This document shows, piece by piece, positions 21,839 through 32,500 of a stretch of 64,000 nt of DNA (its first letter is position 1; each line of letters starts with the position of its first letter). This DNA is from Piliocolobus tephrosceles. Taxonomy: Eukaryota > Chordata > Mammalia > Primates > Cercopithecidae. The position numbers and the translations under genes are program-made. Location: NCBI RefSeq assembly GCF_002776525.5, contig NC_045441.1, positions 88,043,101 through 88,107,100 on the forward strand, given 5' to 3'. The notes beneath the pieces were generated by a model. It saw only the letters and a list, made by a program, of their open reading frames with translations. It was not told the origin of the DNA and ran no database searches.

Positions 21839-22095
21839 CGAAAATGACCTCTGTTAGGAAATTATCTGTGAGAGGAAGTTGAAATTATTTCCCAGATAGT
21901 TTGTATAACTCTGTGTCTGTGATTCAGTTAAATTTTTGCATTTCTTTCCGTCATGTATTTGTATGCCTTTCCCTCCTATGGGAATTTGAGTTCCTTTTCT
22001 GCTGAGATTGAATTTCATTCACAACTGTGTTTCTAGTAGTATCTTGTAGGGGCCCCAAATCCTTAGAAAATATTTGTTGAATGAATAAAGGAAGT
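21839..22095 (+). mobile_element. L2 LINE 3' end
   Basis: 'tttgtatgcctttccctcc', 'gggaatttgagttccttt', 'ttgtttctag'-like wording and the terminal 'aaaatatttgttgaatgaat' are the L2 3' end. Confidence 0.75.
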
Positions 22096-23684
22096 GAGTC
22101 AAAATGAATAAAAGTCAATACAATAAAAGATATTTTCATTCTGTATAAATTTACCATAGGTTGTTGAAATAGATCAGTTATAATCAACGGATTCAATGTA
22201 AATAAGAGTCTGTCTCATCAAAAGAAAAACCTTCAAATATTTTATGCATTCCAAGCAACATTGCATTTTTCAAAGATATTTTTCTCCTATAAGAAGCTTC
22301 TTGTTCCAAAAATTACTGTCTATTTTGTCTCTCTTCCCCTCTATCTCCTGCTCTTTCATTTTCTTTCTCTTTGACTATTTCTTTCTTTCAAGAACTGAAC
22401 ATTTATGTTATATCAGAACTTTCTCTAGGACATGGTGTTAAAGGGGTCATTCATGTTTACATATGTTTATCAAGCGGTATTGTGACAATGCAAATGAGTA
22501 TTATGAAACGTAAAGATGAGAACACTAAAATAGTTTTTCCCACATAGGTCTGCCATAAATAATAACTGACTTATCTTATTTCCAGTCCTTATTCATTTGA
22601 TTCATTTTGGTTTTTCTGAGTAATATTCCTAAAGATTTACACTGGATTTGAAAAATAATTTACAAACACACTTATTTGTACAAAAGAAATTATATGCAAC
22701 CCAACAAATTTGATTATTGAAAGGTAAATGGAGGCACTTATAAAGTTTTAATTCATAAACTGAAAATCGTATTCTGTCAACCATTATCCCAATAAGTTAG
22801 AGCATACTATAAATTATCTTTCTGTTTTATTGTGTGGAAAATATATGCAAGTATTACACTACATTGTTGCCATTAATCCTAGTTTATATTTTAACTCTGG
22901 CTAAAAGATCTAGCAAAAAGGAAAACAGCCTTACGATTATCCATTTATCAAAGAGACCATGTTCCATAGCTGCTTTTCTATATTGAAGCTTGCATCATTT
23001 GCATGCTTTTATGCTTGAAATCTGTGATGAAATGCCACATTACTTGCATGTAGCTAGCACTGGTGAAAGTTATAAAATTGGAGCTAGTTAAAAAAAATGC
23101 TACTTTGAAAAATTAAACATTCTGTGAAAAAAGATGGTTATAATGTACAATTCATAATGTTATAGATTTTTTAAAGATCTCATATACAAATCCTGAGAGA
23201 TCTTATAAAAATCAAGAATAATTTTGCATGCTGTCATGCATTCTGTTAGAAATTACACATGCTCTTTGATAGTACCTTGCTATATGTGAAAAAATCCTAG
23301 TATAATTCTTGGCATATATCAATGGCTCATTATTTCCCACTACCTTTGCCTACCTGCTTTTCTTTCTCCCACTACCTCCCTTTCTCTCTTTTTCCTTTCC
23401 TTCCTAGCATTTTTTTCACCTTTTCCCCATCATGACTACTTCATTTTACACGAAGTACCCCCTGATTATTTCAATGAAAACTGACTACCTGCTTTCTGAC
23501 TGTCATTGAACATATCCAATGACCTAGAATTAAGTTATTTTACGTATTTTATTTTGAAAGATCTTTTGGAATTCTCTCATATGCAAATTTGCACCTCTCT
23601 GAAAATATTGTGAATCTATTAAGAGTAGCGATAAACTCATCAACAGATTTTGCATATTTCAGACAACCTATTATTTCCTCCTAT
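22096..23684. other. 1.6 kb unassigned sequence
   Basis: It includes a pyrimidine-rich patch at about 23336-23425. No transposon family or gene recognised. Confidence 0.4.
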
Positions 23685-24120
23685 ACATTTAAGTTCCTTA
23701 TAGATTCTAAGTATTAAACCTTTGTTAGGTGCATAGTTTGCAAGTATTTTATCCTATTTTGTATGTTGTCTGTTTATTCTATCAGTTTCTTTTGCTGTGA
23801 AGAAGCTCTTAAATTTAATTAGATCCCATTTCTCAATGTTTGCTTTTGTTGTGATTGCTTTTGGTTTCTTTGTCATGAAATCTTTGCCAATGCCTATGTT
23901 CATGATGATATCGCCTAGGTTGTCTTCCAGGATTTTTATAGTTTTGGGTTTTACATTTAAGTCTTTAATCCATCTTAAGTTAATTTCTGTATATGGTGTA
24001 AGGAAGAGGTCCAGCATCAGTCTACTGCATATGGCTAGTCAACTATCCCAGCACCATTTATTGAACAGGGAGTCTTTTCCCTATTGCTTGTTTTTGTCAA
24101 ACTATCATTTTAAAAACAGG
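23685..24120 (-). pseudogene. LINE-1 ORF2 C-terminal fragment
   Basis: Primate-age L1 piece in reverse orientation. The minus strand from 24017 down to 23754 stays open for 87 residues and reads as the ORF2p segment downstream of the reverse transcriptase (it contains 'LRWIKDLNVKPKT' and 'IEKWDLIKFKSFFTAKE'). No poly-A or 3' UTR is attached, and both ends are abrupt, so this is an internal fragment of an L1 with no autonomous activity. The 114-residue plus frame at 23797-24141 is its antisense shadow. Confidence 0.93.
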
Positions 24121-24499
24121 TCTATGATATTGTGCCTGTAACAGCCTTCTAGACTATTTTCAACACAAGGATAAATTTTTATATCATATAAATTTTCACA
24201 AAACTAAATAAAAATAATCATCAAACTAATATGCATAACATATTTATAAAATACATACCACTTATAAATTCAATTTTTCACAAGGAATTTTACAAAATAA
24301 AATTAGTCACTCTGTATCTTTTCTGAAACTGTGATCTACCCATGGGTTTTAGTTATATATTCAAAAACCCAAATCAGTCAAAAGCAAATAATTCAAGAAA
24401 ATATTTATTGTTTATGCTTCATGAATCACTTAACTTTGGTTTATATTTTTCTCCCATACTATAGAATTAATCAATTTAGAATTTGATCAGAAATACTTA
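24121..24499. other. Unassigned AT-rich sequence
   Basis: No repeat family or gene recognised between the L1 fragment and the L2 block. Confidence 0.35.
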
Positions 24500-24663
24500 T
24501 TTAACCATTATCACTATGAATGCCCTTGCATAGGCAACCAACATGCATCTTTCCTCTAAGCTATTGTAAAAGCTCTCTAAATTATCTCCATACTTGCACC
24601 GGCAGCTCTATAGTCCATACTCCACCATGTTGCCAGAGTGGTTCTTTTAAAGTAGGCCAGATC
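24500..24663 (+). mobile_element. L2 LINE fragment, part 1
   Basis: 'gcaaccaacatgcatctttc' through 'ccatgttgccagagtggttc' and 'ttttaaagtaggccagatca' is the L2 region just before its conserved 3' block. It is interrupted by an L1 and continues at 25087. Confidence 0.75.
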
Positions 24664-25086
24664 ACAGAGGGATATTATTTAGCCATAAAGAGAAGAGCAT
24701 CTTGCCGATTGTTATAACATGGATGAAACTGAAAGACATTATGATAAGTGAAATAAACCTGACAGAGAAAGACAAATACTGTATGATCTCACTTACATGT
24801 GGAATCTGAAAAGGTAAACTCACAGAAGCTGAGAGCAGAACAGTGGATACTAGTGTTTGAGGGTGGGGAAATGGTGAGATGTTGGTGAGAGGATACAAAT
24901 GTTCTATTATAAGATAAACAAGTTCTGGTGATTTAAATTACAGCATGAGTGGTGATGGATGTGTTAATCTGATTGTGATAATCATTAAACAACGTAAATG
25001 TATATTGAATAACATCATTGTGTTCTTTGAATATATTCAATCTTTACTGGATAATTAAATACTTTATTCTCTAAAATAAAATAAAA
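24664..25086 (+). mobile_element. L1M-age L1 3' region, inserted in L2
   Basis: 'gggatattatttagccataa', 'acatggatgaaactgaaag', 'actgtatgatctcacttaca', 'gtgttaatctgattgtgat' and a final AAATAAAATAAAA tail give a plus-strand L1 3' end. Flanks AAAGTAGGCCAGATCA and AAATGTGGCAAATCAT look like a diverged target duplication. The 78-residue minus frame at 24662-24898 is antisense and spurious. Confidence 0.9.
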
Positions 25087-25525
25087 TGTGGCAAATCATA
25101 CCACTCCTCTGCTCAAAACCTTGCAAATACAAGTTTCCTCACGGCCTGCCTATTCCTTGACGGTCTACAAGACTCTTGGTGGTTATACTCCCTCATATGT
25201 CTCTGATCTCCTCTGCCATCTGTCCCCTGGCTCGGGCCACTGCAGCCACACAGCTTCCTTGCTACTCCTAGAATACTTCCTCCTGTATACTTTGAGTCTC
25301 TTCTGTCTCAGATTCAGACATCCTGTGGCAGATTTTCTGTCTGCATTCAGATCTTTGTGCAAATGTGACCTTTCCAGAGAAGTTCTCCCTGACCTTCCAA
25401 TCTAAAACAGCACCTCTCATCACTCTCTTTTTTGTCCTACTTCGGTAGTATTTTTTTAAAATCATAATTTGATTGTTTGGTTGGTTAGTTGATTGTCTAT
25501 TTCTTCTCACTTGAATGTAAGTTTT
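25087..25525 (+). mobile_element. L2 LINE 3' region, part 2
   Basis: The best-preserved L2 in the window: 'actcctctgctcaaaacctt', 'ggtctacaagactcttggtg', 'ctctgatctcctctgccatc', 'gcaaatgtgacctttccaga', 'gaagttctccctgaccttcc'. The 105-residue plus frame at 25088-25405 lies in the L2 and is not a host gene. Confidence 0.9.
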
Positions 25526-25825
25526 TTTGTTGTTGTTTTTGAGGTGGAGTCTCACTCTGTCGCCCGGGCTGGAGTACTGTGGCTGGATATCAGCTCACTG
25601 CAAGCTCCGCCTCCCGGGTTCACGCCATTCTCCTGCCTCAGCCTCCCGAGTAGCTGGGACTACAGGCGCCCGCCACCTCGCCTGGCTAGTTTTTTGTATT
25701 TTTTTAGTAGAGACGGGGTTTCACCGTGTGTTAGCCAGGATGGTCTCGATCTCCTGACCTCGTGATCCGCCCGTCTCGGCCTCCCAGAGTGCTGGGATTA
25801 CAGGCTTGAGCCACCGCGCCCAGCC
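25526..25825 (-). mobile_element. Young AluY of Old World monkey type
   Basis: Reverse-orientation AluY with cercopithecid-type differences ('cgcctggctagtttttt', 'ccgcccgtctcggcc', 'caggcttgagccaccgcgcc'). A perfect 15-bp target duplication TTGAATGTAAGTTTT lies at 25511-25525 and 25826-25840, inside the L2. The 90- and 76-residue frames over it are Alu artefacts. Confidence 0.97.
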
Positions 25826-25935
25826 TTGAATGTAAGTTTTATAGGAGCAGGAACTTCATGTATCCATTACTGTAACTTCAGAGTTCAGAACCCTGCTCCA
25901 TACTTGACCCAACTAAACAACTGTTTAAAAAATAT
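25826..25935 (+). mobile_element. L2 LINE 3' end, part 3
   Basis: 'ttgaatgtaagttttatagg', 'agcaggaacttcatgtatcc', 'agaaccctgctccatac' close the L2 that begins at 24500. Confidence 0.8.
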
Positions 25936-25936
25936 G

Positions 25937-25993
<57 letters not shown>

Positions 25994-25995
25994 GA
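25937..25995 (+). repeat. (GATA)n microsatellite
   Basis: About 14 uninterrupted tetranucleotide units. Likely length-polymorphic between individuals. Confidence 0.98.
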
Positions 25996-26119
25996 TAGAG
26001 ACATACATTCTCCATTGTGACATGTCTGTAGGTCTATTATTTAAAAAGACAAATATAAGTTATGGTATATATAGCATTTATTCTGGTAGATACCATTTGT
26101 TTTCATGCTTCATATTATA

Positions 26120-26265
26120 TAAAGTATCTTTTTGTCTTTCCTTTTGAATGTAAGGTCTTTGAGGGGCAGAGTGGGTTGAATCTACCGAATTATAGTGTTT
26201 TCTACAATACCACACATGCCTTATACATTTTATCAATCAATAAGTATTTGTTCAGTGTTGAAAGA
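26120..26265 (+). mobile_element. L2 LINE 3' tail
   Basis: 'ccttttgaatgtaaggtctt', 'tgaggggcagagtggg' and 'caatcaataagtatttgttc' give the L2 3' end once more. This second copy sits just downstream of the first. Confidence 0.55.
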
Positions 26266-27965
26266 ATGAAGTTCTTTTTATGATTAATGATTATACTCTA
26301 GTCTGTTTATTTTTTCCATTTTCACCTATGTATTATAGTCTATTCAGCTAAGCATATTTTGTCATGTATGTTTCACAAGAATAGAAAATGATTTTTAACA
26401 TCATGTACTTCATAATAAATTGAAGTCTCTTTGAAAAATAAATTCAGACTTTATTTTGAATTTTCTTGTTAAAGGTTAAAAAAGTATATATTTTGTTATC
26501 TAGAATTCTAATTTGATAAAATATGATTGCCAATGTATATATAATTACCATTTTGCTATCTATCAGCCAAAAACAGCATTTGTTTTGTTTCAGCCATATG
26601 TTCTTTTCTTTTTGCTTTATGACAGTCTTGTTTTTGTTCATTCATTGGAGCTGGCAGATAACTTTGAGTTGGAATTCCGAAGCCAATTCAGCATTAACTT
26701 TATATCCATGACCAATGTCAAATCTGAACTCTGTCTAATAGAAATATTGAGTAATCTCATGTTAATCTTCTCTGTGTAACAGTTCTGACTTGTACTAATC
26801 AACAAGATTTGAATGGAAACTCCAATAGATTACTCTGGTCCTATAGAGTTTGCTTTTGAAGGAACCCATCCTATGGATTTATCCCACCCACCTAAGTCAG
26901 GCTGCTGTAGCTCAACAATATTTGAAAGGTCTTCACACACACTGTAATTTTTTAAAATCCTTGACTTTGTGCCAAAAATTTAAATTGGCTCTGCCATCAC
27001 ACTGATAAACATTAGTTCTTCAGATAATTTTATTTATTTACACGTTTTGACATTCTGTTGATTTACCATTTATTTTAACAACTAGGAAAGGTAATACATA
27101 ATTACAAACTTTCAAACACTTTATTGTAAACCACATTTAAAAACTAAAATATGCTACTCTTTAGAAGAGAATAAACAGATTTATATATTATTTTAAAGTC
27201 GCAAAGAAAGATGTTTGATGTAAATATTTCTATTGTGCAGATGTACTATAACAAAGAAAAATTCATGGGATATTACTTTCTGTCTGTTACAATATCAGAA
27301 AATTAAATTCTAAATTAAAAAATAAAATCCTCAGCCTGTGTTGCATAAACCTTGAATGATGGTAATCAACCATGATGCATGACTAAGGCGCACATCTGTC
27401 CATATGATTTATGACAGAATATAATCAGAGAATAAGCTTTCCATTTTTAAAGAACTATAGTTCATTGTAAGAAGGGGTCATATTTAGCATGGAATAATTT
27501 TTTTTTTTTTTTTTTTTACTTTATACTATTTCTTCAGGGTTTTCCCTATGTTTCCTCTCAAAATGGACTCGTTTTCACTCTTTTCACTTTGCAAGTACCC
27601 CCTTGTGAACTTCCACTCAGGAAATGACATGATTTCTCTTCATCAGAGAAGTGTTTTCTTTATAAGAAAGGAATAGTACTTACGTTCTGCTTTAGCTGAA
27701 GGTGGTCTGTCTGTCATATGTGGCATACTTGATTATGTAGTGATTAGTGACAAAAAACATGTAGATTAAGAGATTTGCTAACATGAATATTAGCAAACTT
27801 TAGCAACCCTACCACAGTGAATTGCATCTTTTGAAGAGGAAATCAAGTACTCTTGAGTATTGATACTTTTGATTGACATAAATATTAAACTATAGAACAA
27901 AATGCACAATTAGTTTAATTAATGTCAATCTATTGGTAGCTAATCTTCAGAGATCATTAAAGGAA
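26266..27965. other. 1.7 kb unassigned sequence
   Basis: It includes an oligo-T at 27500-27518 and a repeat-free block at about 27330-27480 with bZIP-like motifs. Frames at 26444-26779 are AT-rich and unsupported. Confidence 0.35.
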
Positions 27966-28200
27966 GCATTGTTGTTAATACTTATGGAGCATTTATTATC
28001 CATTTAATCATAGTATTTGATCATGTTCGTTTAAATAGTGATTTAATCTTCATTATAAACTGACAAGGGGTGTACTATTATTTTCCTCACTTTACAGGTT
28101 AAAAAATGAAGGCCACAGTTGTGGTTGTTTGCCAAATTTTGTCCAGTGAATGCAATGGTAGAATCAAGTTTCCAATCTAGGCAGTGTGGCTCTACTGGAT
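27966..28200 (-). mobile_element. MIR SINE
   Basis: 'tcttcattataaactgacaa', 'ttttcctcactttacaggtt', 'aaaaaatgaaggccacagtt' and 'ccaatctaggcagtgtggc' are diverged complement of the MIR core. Confidence 0.75.
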
Positions 28201-28385
28201 ACACACATACCTGCCATGCTATTCTCCCTCAGTATTAGAAATGGAAGTCCCTCTTCTCAAATGCAAAGTCCTTCAGGAAGCCTATACGGAGTTTAAATAT
28301 GACTGATGTGATTTCACATTTTTTAAATCCTCAAATAGTATTTTTTTGTATCTTTCTAAGAAGTTATGTTTTCCTTGACAATAAT

Positions 28386-28746
28386 TGTATGAGTCTGTTC
28401 TCACGCTGCTAATGAAGATACACCTGAGACTTATAATTTATAAAGGAAAGAAGTTTAAATGACTCGCAGTTCCACATGGCTGGGGAGGCCTCTCAATCAT
28501 GGCAGAAGATGAAGGAAGAGCAAAGGGACATCTTACATGGCAGCAGGCAAGAGAGAGACCTTGTGCAGGGAACTCCCATTTATAAAACCATCAGATCTCA
28601 TGAAACGTATTCACTACCACGAGAGAACAGCATGGGGGAAACTGCTCCCATGATTCAATTATCTCCACCTGACCCTGCCCTTGACACATGGGGATTATTA
28701 CAATTCAGGGTGAGATTTGGTTGGGGACATAGCTAAGCCACATCCA
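28386..28746 (-). mobile_element. MST-type (ERVL-MaLR) solo LTR
   Basis: A 361-bp LTR in reverse orientation. It opens with the complement of the LTR 3' end ('tgagtctgttctcacgctgc'), passes 'cagttccacatggctgggga' and 'accatcagatctcatgaaac', and ends 'ggttggggacatagctaagc' then CACATCCA. TAAT flanks it on both sides (28382-28385, 28747-28750), possibly the remains of a 5-bp target duplication. No internal viral sequence. The 86-residue plus frame at 28476-28736 is spurious. Confidence 0.92.
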
Positions 28747-28789
28747 TAATTAAAATATAGATGATGATAACAGTGAGAAAATGAGTGTA

Positions 28790-28868
28790 TTTTATTGTGA
28801 GATGCTTGTGACAGGCATTTGTTCTACAAGTATTAATTCATTTAATTCTCACAACACTATGGAGTAAG
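28790..28868 (-). mobile_element. MIR SINE, left half
   Basis: 'ttaattcatttaattctcac', 'aacactatggagtaagta' is the complement of the MIR 3' half. It is interrupted by the next LTR and resumes at 29551. Confidence 0.8.
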
Positions 28869-28873
28869 TAGTA

Positions 28874-29545
28874 TGATATGCTTTGGCTCTGTGTCCCCGC
28901 CCAAATCACACTTTGAATTGTAACCCTCATAATCTACATATGTCAAGGGCGGAAACTGGTGGGAGGTAATGGAATCACGACGGGAGTTTCCCCCATGCTG
29001 TTCTCATGATAGTGAGTGAGTTCTCATGAGATCTGATGGTTTTATAAGTGTTTGACATTTCCCCTACTTGCACTCATTCTCCATCCTGCCACCTGTGATG
29101 AGGTGACTTCTGCCGTGGTAAGTTTTCTGAGATCTCCCCAGCCATGCAGAACTGTGAGTCAATTAAACCTCTTTTCTTTGTAAATTGTGCAGTCTCAGGT
29201 ATTTCCTTTTTTTTTTTTTTTTTCTTTTTTTTTTGTTTTACATAGTCTCGCTCTGTCGCCCAGGCTGGAGTGCAGTGGCGTGATCTCGGCTCACTGCAAC
29301 CTCCGCCTCCCAGGTTCATGCAATTCACCTGCCTCAGCCTCCCAAGTAGCTGAGACTAAAGGTATTGCCACTATGCCCAGCTAATTTTTTGTGTTTTTAG
29401 TAGAGACGGGGTTTCACTGTGTTAGCCAGGATGGTCTCGATCTCCTGACCTCGTGATCTATCTGCCTTGGCATCCCAAAGTGCTGTGATTACAGGCATGA
29501 GCTCACTGGTATTTCTTCGTAGCAATGTGAGAAAGGACTAGTACA
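28874..29545 (+). mobile_element. MST/THE1-type (ERVL-MaLR) solo LTR carrying an Alu
   Basis: A plus-strand MaLR LTR from TGATATGC to ...CTAGTACA: 'ggctctgtgtccccgcccaa', 'ctgttctcatgatagtgag', 'ctccccagccatgcagaact', 'aattaaacctcttttctttg'. A perfect 5-bp target duplication TAGTA lies at 28869-28873 and 29546-29550, the expected length for this LTR class. An Alu at 29206-29507 splits it. No internal retroviral region, so it is a solo LTR. Confidence 0.94.
29206..29507 (-). mobile_element. AluY inserted in MaLR LTR
   Basis: Reverse Alu with a long, interrupted oligo-T (29207-29235) and AluY-like arms. The right end is slightly damaged ('catgagctcact' replaces the usual 5' terminus). Target duplication GGTATTTC at 29198-29205 and 29508-29515. 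Frames at 29074-29384 are Alu artefacts. Confidence 0.94.
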
Positions 29546-29550
29546 TAGTA

Positions 29551-29665
29551 TTGCTATGTATTAGTATCATTTTACATACAATTAGAACTAAGGTCACATA
29601 ACTGGTTAGTTGCAGAGCAATTACATCAACCCAGGCAGTCTGGTCTCAGATCCTGTGTGTTTCAC
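29551..29665 (-). mobile_element. MIR SINE, right half
   Basis: 'tatcattttacatacaatta', 'gaactaaggtcacataactg', 'caacccaggcagtctggtct' complete the MIR begun at 28790. The LTR therefore landed inside this MIR. Confidence 0.85.
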
Positions 29666-30159
29666 TTTCTTATGCTTATTGCTGATTTTGCTCTGGAGAG
29701 AGATGGTGTTATATTTAGTCTCTGTTGAACTTTCATAAAGTACTATCCTAACATTTTCATTTTAGTGATAATTATAGTTCATTTTGTTTCACAAATCATG
29801 TAATGTACTTGAAAAAACATACAATAAAGAGCAATTTTCATGGATAAATATTTGTTGAGTTAAATATGCAATGATACAGTTAAAGTTAACCAAAATAGAG
29901 AACTAATGATTATGATATGGGATTAGAATTATCAACTGGATTTCGATTTATAAACTATGTGTTCTTCTCCATACATTGTGTCCAAATCACTTGATTTTTT
30001 CAAGGTAAACTAAGATTTAGAAAACTGTGATTGTAATCAAACTTATTATCAAATAAGAACTGTTTCCTAAAGTCAACAATGAAGAATAAAATTCAGCTAA
30101 ATACATATTGGACTAGTATGAGGTAATTCACCAAATTTGGCCACAATATACTTAACACA
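29666..30159. other. Unassigned AT-rich sequence
   Basis: No repeat family or gene recognised. Confidence 0.35.
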
Positions 30160-30365
30160 CCAGTGAGTCAAACATTTTCACCTATCTTATCATTTCATCT
30201 TCACAATAATTCTGCATGAAAATTACTATCATACTCATTTTACAAAAGAAAGAAAGAAGGCACAGAGAGATCAAGCAACCTGCACTAATGTAACACAGCA
30301 AGTAGTTTGGAGAAATTTCATGTGATTTCAAATCTCCTACCCTCTCACTACATCATGACACTCCA
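30160..30365 (-). mobile_element. MIR SINE
   Basis: 'cttatcatttcatcttcaca', 'ataattctgcatgaaaatta', 'actcattttacaaaagaaag', 'ggcacagagagatcaagcaa' are the complement of the MIR core in order. Confidence 0.88.
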
Positions 30366-30560
30366 TATTGTATAATAATTGCAATTTGACGATTATACAT
30401 AGTTTATATTTTTACAGTGAGATATAACCCATGTGCAGAAAAAAAATCATACCTAATTTATTTCTAAAGTACATTACAAACTTCCCTTCTATGACCAAAA
30501 CGATCTAACAAAAATACCTTAAACTCTTTGTTCATTTTTGCAAATGAAATCGTATTTCAC

Positions 30561-30861
30561 AGGGCCTGGCACGGTGGCTCACACCTGTAATCCCAGCACT
30601 TTGGGAGGCCAATGCAGGCGGATCACGAGGTCAGGAGATCAAGACCATCCTGGCTAACACGGTGAAACACCGTCTCTAGTAAAAATACAAAAAATTAGCC
30701 AGGTGTGGTGGCAGGCGCCTGTAGTCCCAGCTACTCGGGAAGCTGAAGCAGGAGAAAGGCATGAACCCGGGAGTCAGAGCTTGCAGTGAGCCGCGATTAT
30801 GCCATTGCACTCCAGCCTGGGTGACAGAGTGAGACTCTGTCTCAAAAAAAAAAAAAAAAAA
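30561..30861 (+). mobile_element. AluY, full length
   Basis: Plus-strand AluY with an A19-type tail and a target duplication GAAATCGTATTTCAC (30546-30560) / GAAATTGTATTTCAC (30862-30876) with one mismatch. It keeps 'aaaaaattagccagg', so it predates the monkey-type AluY copies elsewhere. The 66-residue minus frame at 30676-30876 is an Alu artefact. Confidence 0.96.
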
Positions 30862-30876
30862 GAAATTGTATTTCAC

Positions 30877-31209
30877 TTTTACTTTTTATAAATAATTCTA
30901 CATTTCCAACTACATGCATTCAATAATATTATTAGTTGATGCTAGCAATATAAAATATATAATTAGGCTAGCATAGGAAACAACTACTTAGATTTTTTAA
31001 ATAAACTTTTAGAAAATTTTGGAGGAATTCCTGCTGAAACTTAACTTTTTTTCATTGTACTGGAAGAAACTTATTATTTTAACTGTACCCTAATAGAGTA
31101 AGCAAAAATCCTATACACAGATGATTAATTTAAGATGGACAAAAAAGGCAATACATTATAATACCCAGAGACAAAAAATTATTCTCTTGTGGAAAGAAGG
31201 AGATTATTT

Positions 31210-31212
<3 letters not shown>
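30877..31212. other. Unassigned AT-rich sequence
   Basis: No repeat family or gene recognised. Confidence 0.35.
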
Positions 31213-31261
<49 letters not shown>

Positions 31262-31285
31262 ATATATATATATATACACACACAG
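31213..31285 (+). repeat. (CA)n-(TA)n-(CA)n microsatellite
   Basis: About 19 CA units, a TATATA block from about 31253, then a short ACACACACA. Frames of 60-106 residues on both strands here read through the repeat and are artefacts. Confidence 0.97.
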
Positions 31286-32284
31286 CCTGTAAGGTATTAT
31301 TGAGACTAAACGTATTACATTTTTTACCAAATTATCTTGATGTGTGGTCAAGGGAATCAGTGTTTTCATTATCATAATTATAGTGTAGGCCCAGAAAATA
31401 AGAAACAGAAGTGTGACTTTTTCAGATATAATAACAGGTAAGTGATTCAACTGAAGTCCTTGCTATCAAGGACTAGTTTGGGTTTGGCAACAAGAAATCA
31501 TTTATTTTCTTGTCTTTGACAGTGTGGTGAATTCTCTGAATCACTTCTTAGAATGGTGATATTTCTTAATGCATAATATAAAATACATAGTGTTACAAGG
31601 AAAATCCATTATATTGTGAAAATTATAAAAGTATTGAAAAATACAAATTTGTGATTTAGTAATACATGTGCTTTTTATTTAAATCATTAAATAAGAGGAT
31701 GTGGTGAAAGACTTGTTAATAACACAACTTTCAAAAAGTGGAGAGTATAAATTAGATTTTAGATTTACAAAAGAAGTATAATGTGATATGAAAATATCTG
31801 CAATGTATTTTGGTGATAATGTCACAGATATTGCTAATGCCACTGTAGTTTGTTATCTATTTTTGTAAATGAAGGAAATGCCAATCTTCAGTTAAATGTT
31901 ATTTTAAAAAATTTCCAATGCAAGTTCATCCAGCAGGCAAATTTTACATGGAATTCTTGGTGGTCTGTGTATCTCCTGGCTAATAAGCCTTGGGATTCTT
32001 AGTAATTTTTACTGGTGGAAGTTAAGGAAATTATTATGCCACTGAAGTAAATCCTTGATATAATCTACCTCTTTACCCCTTGCCCCCTTCCTGTTTGGTG
32101 CACCGGACTTACTCAACAAAAATGCATTTGTATTTTTTACAAAAATTGCCCTTTCTTAGAGCCTAGCATCAGTGAGCTGAGCACTCTGGTCTATTGACTC
32201 TTCCAGCCTTCCTTTTCCCTCTAAATGTTCCTGATCACAACATTGATGCAAAGTCCACAGAGCCTCCTGATTAAGATCTGAATC
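31286..32284. other. 1 kb unassigned AT-rich sequence
   Basis: No repeat family or gene recognised. Confidence 0.35.
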
Positions 32285-32500
32285 TTTTCAATCAGGTTGA
32301 ATAATTTTCTAATATTGTCACTGGTTATCCAAATTCATTGAGGTTTATCTCTCTCCATTTTCTTACCTGTATAGTGAATTAAAAACAACAAACTCACTGA
32401 AACATTGTAAGTATTAAAATAATCAGTAGGTATTAGGTACTTTGAAAAGTCCTTGAATTACAATAAATGTCCAGTAAGAGTAGCTGCTGTTATTCTTACC
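32285..32500 (+). mobile_element. MIR SINE, weak
   Basis: 'tctctccattttcttacctg' resembles the 'cagtttcctcatctg' MIR core, and 'ccttgaattacaataaatgt' plus 'gctgctgttattctta' resembles the MIR 3' end. Highly diverged. Confidence 0.5.

Noticed and set aside
23797..24141. 114-residue plus-strand frame
   Set aside because: It is the antisense shadow of the L1 ORF2 fragment on the minus strand.
25937..25995. Regular repeat considered as an array with spacers
   Set aside because: It is a pure tetranucleotide microsatellite with no spacers, and CRISPR arrays do not occur in primate nuclear DNA.
28386..29545. The two LTRs as ends of one provirus
   Set aside because: They are in opposite orientation, differ clearly from each other, and the sequence between them is MIR, not retroviral.
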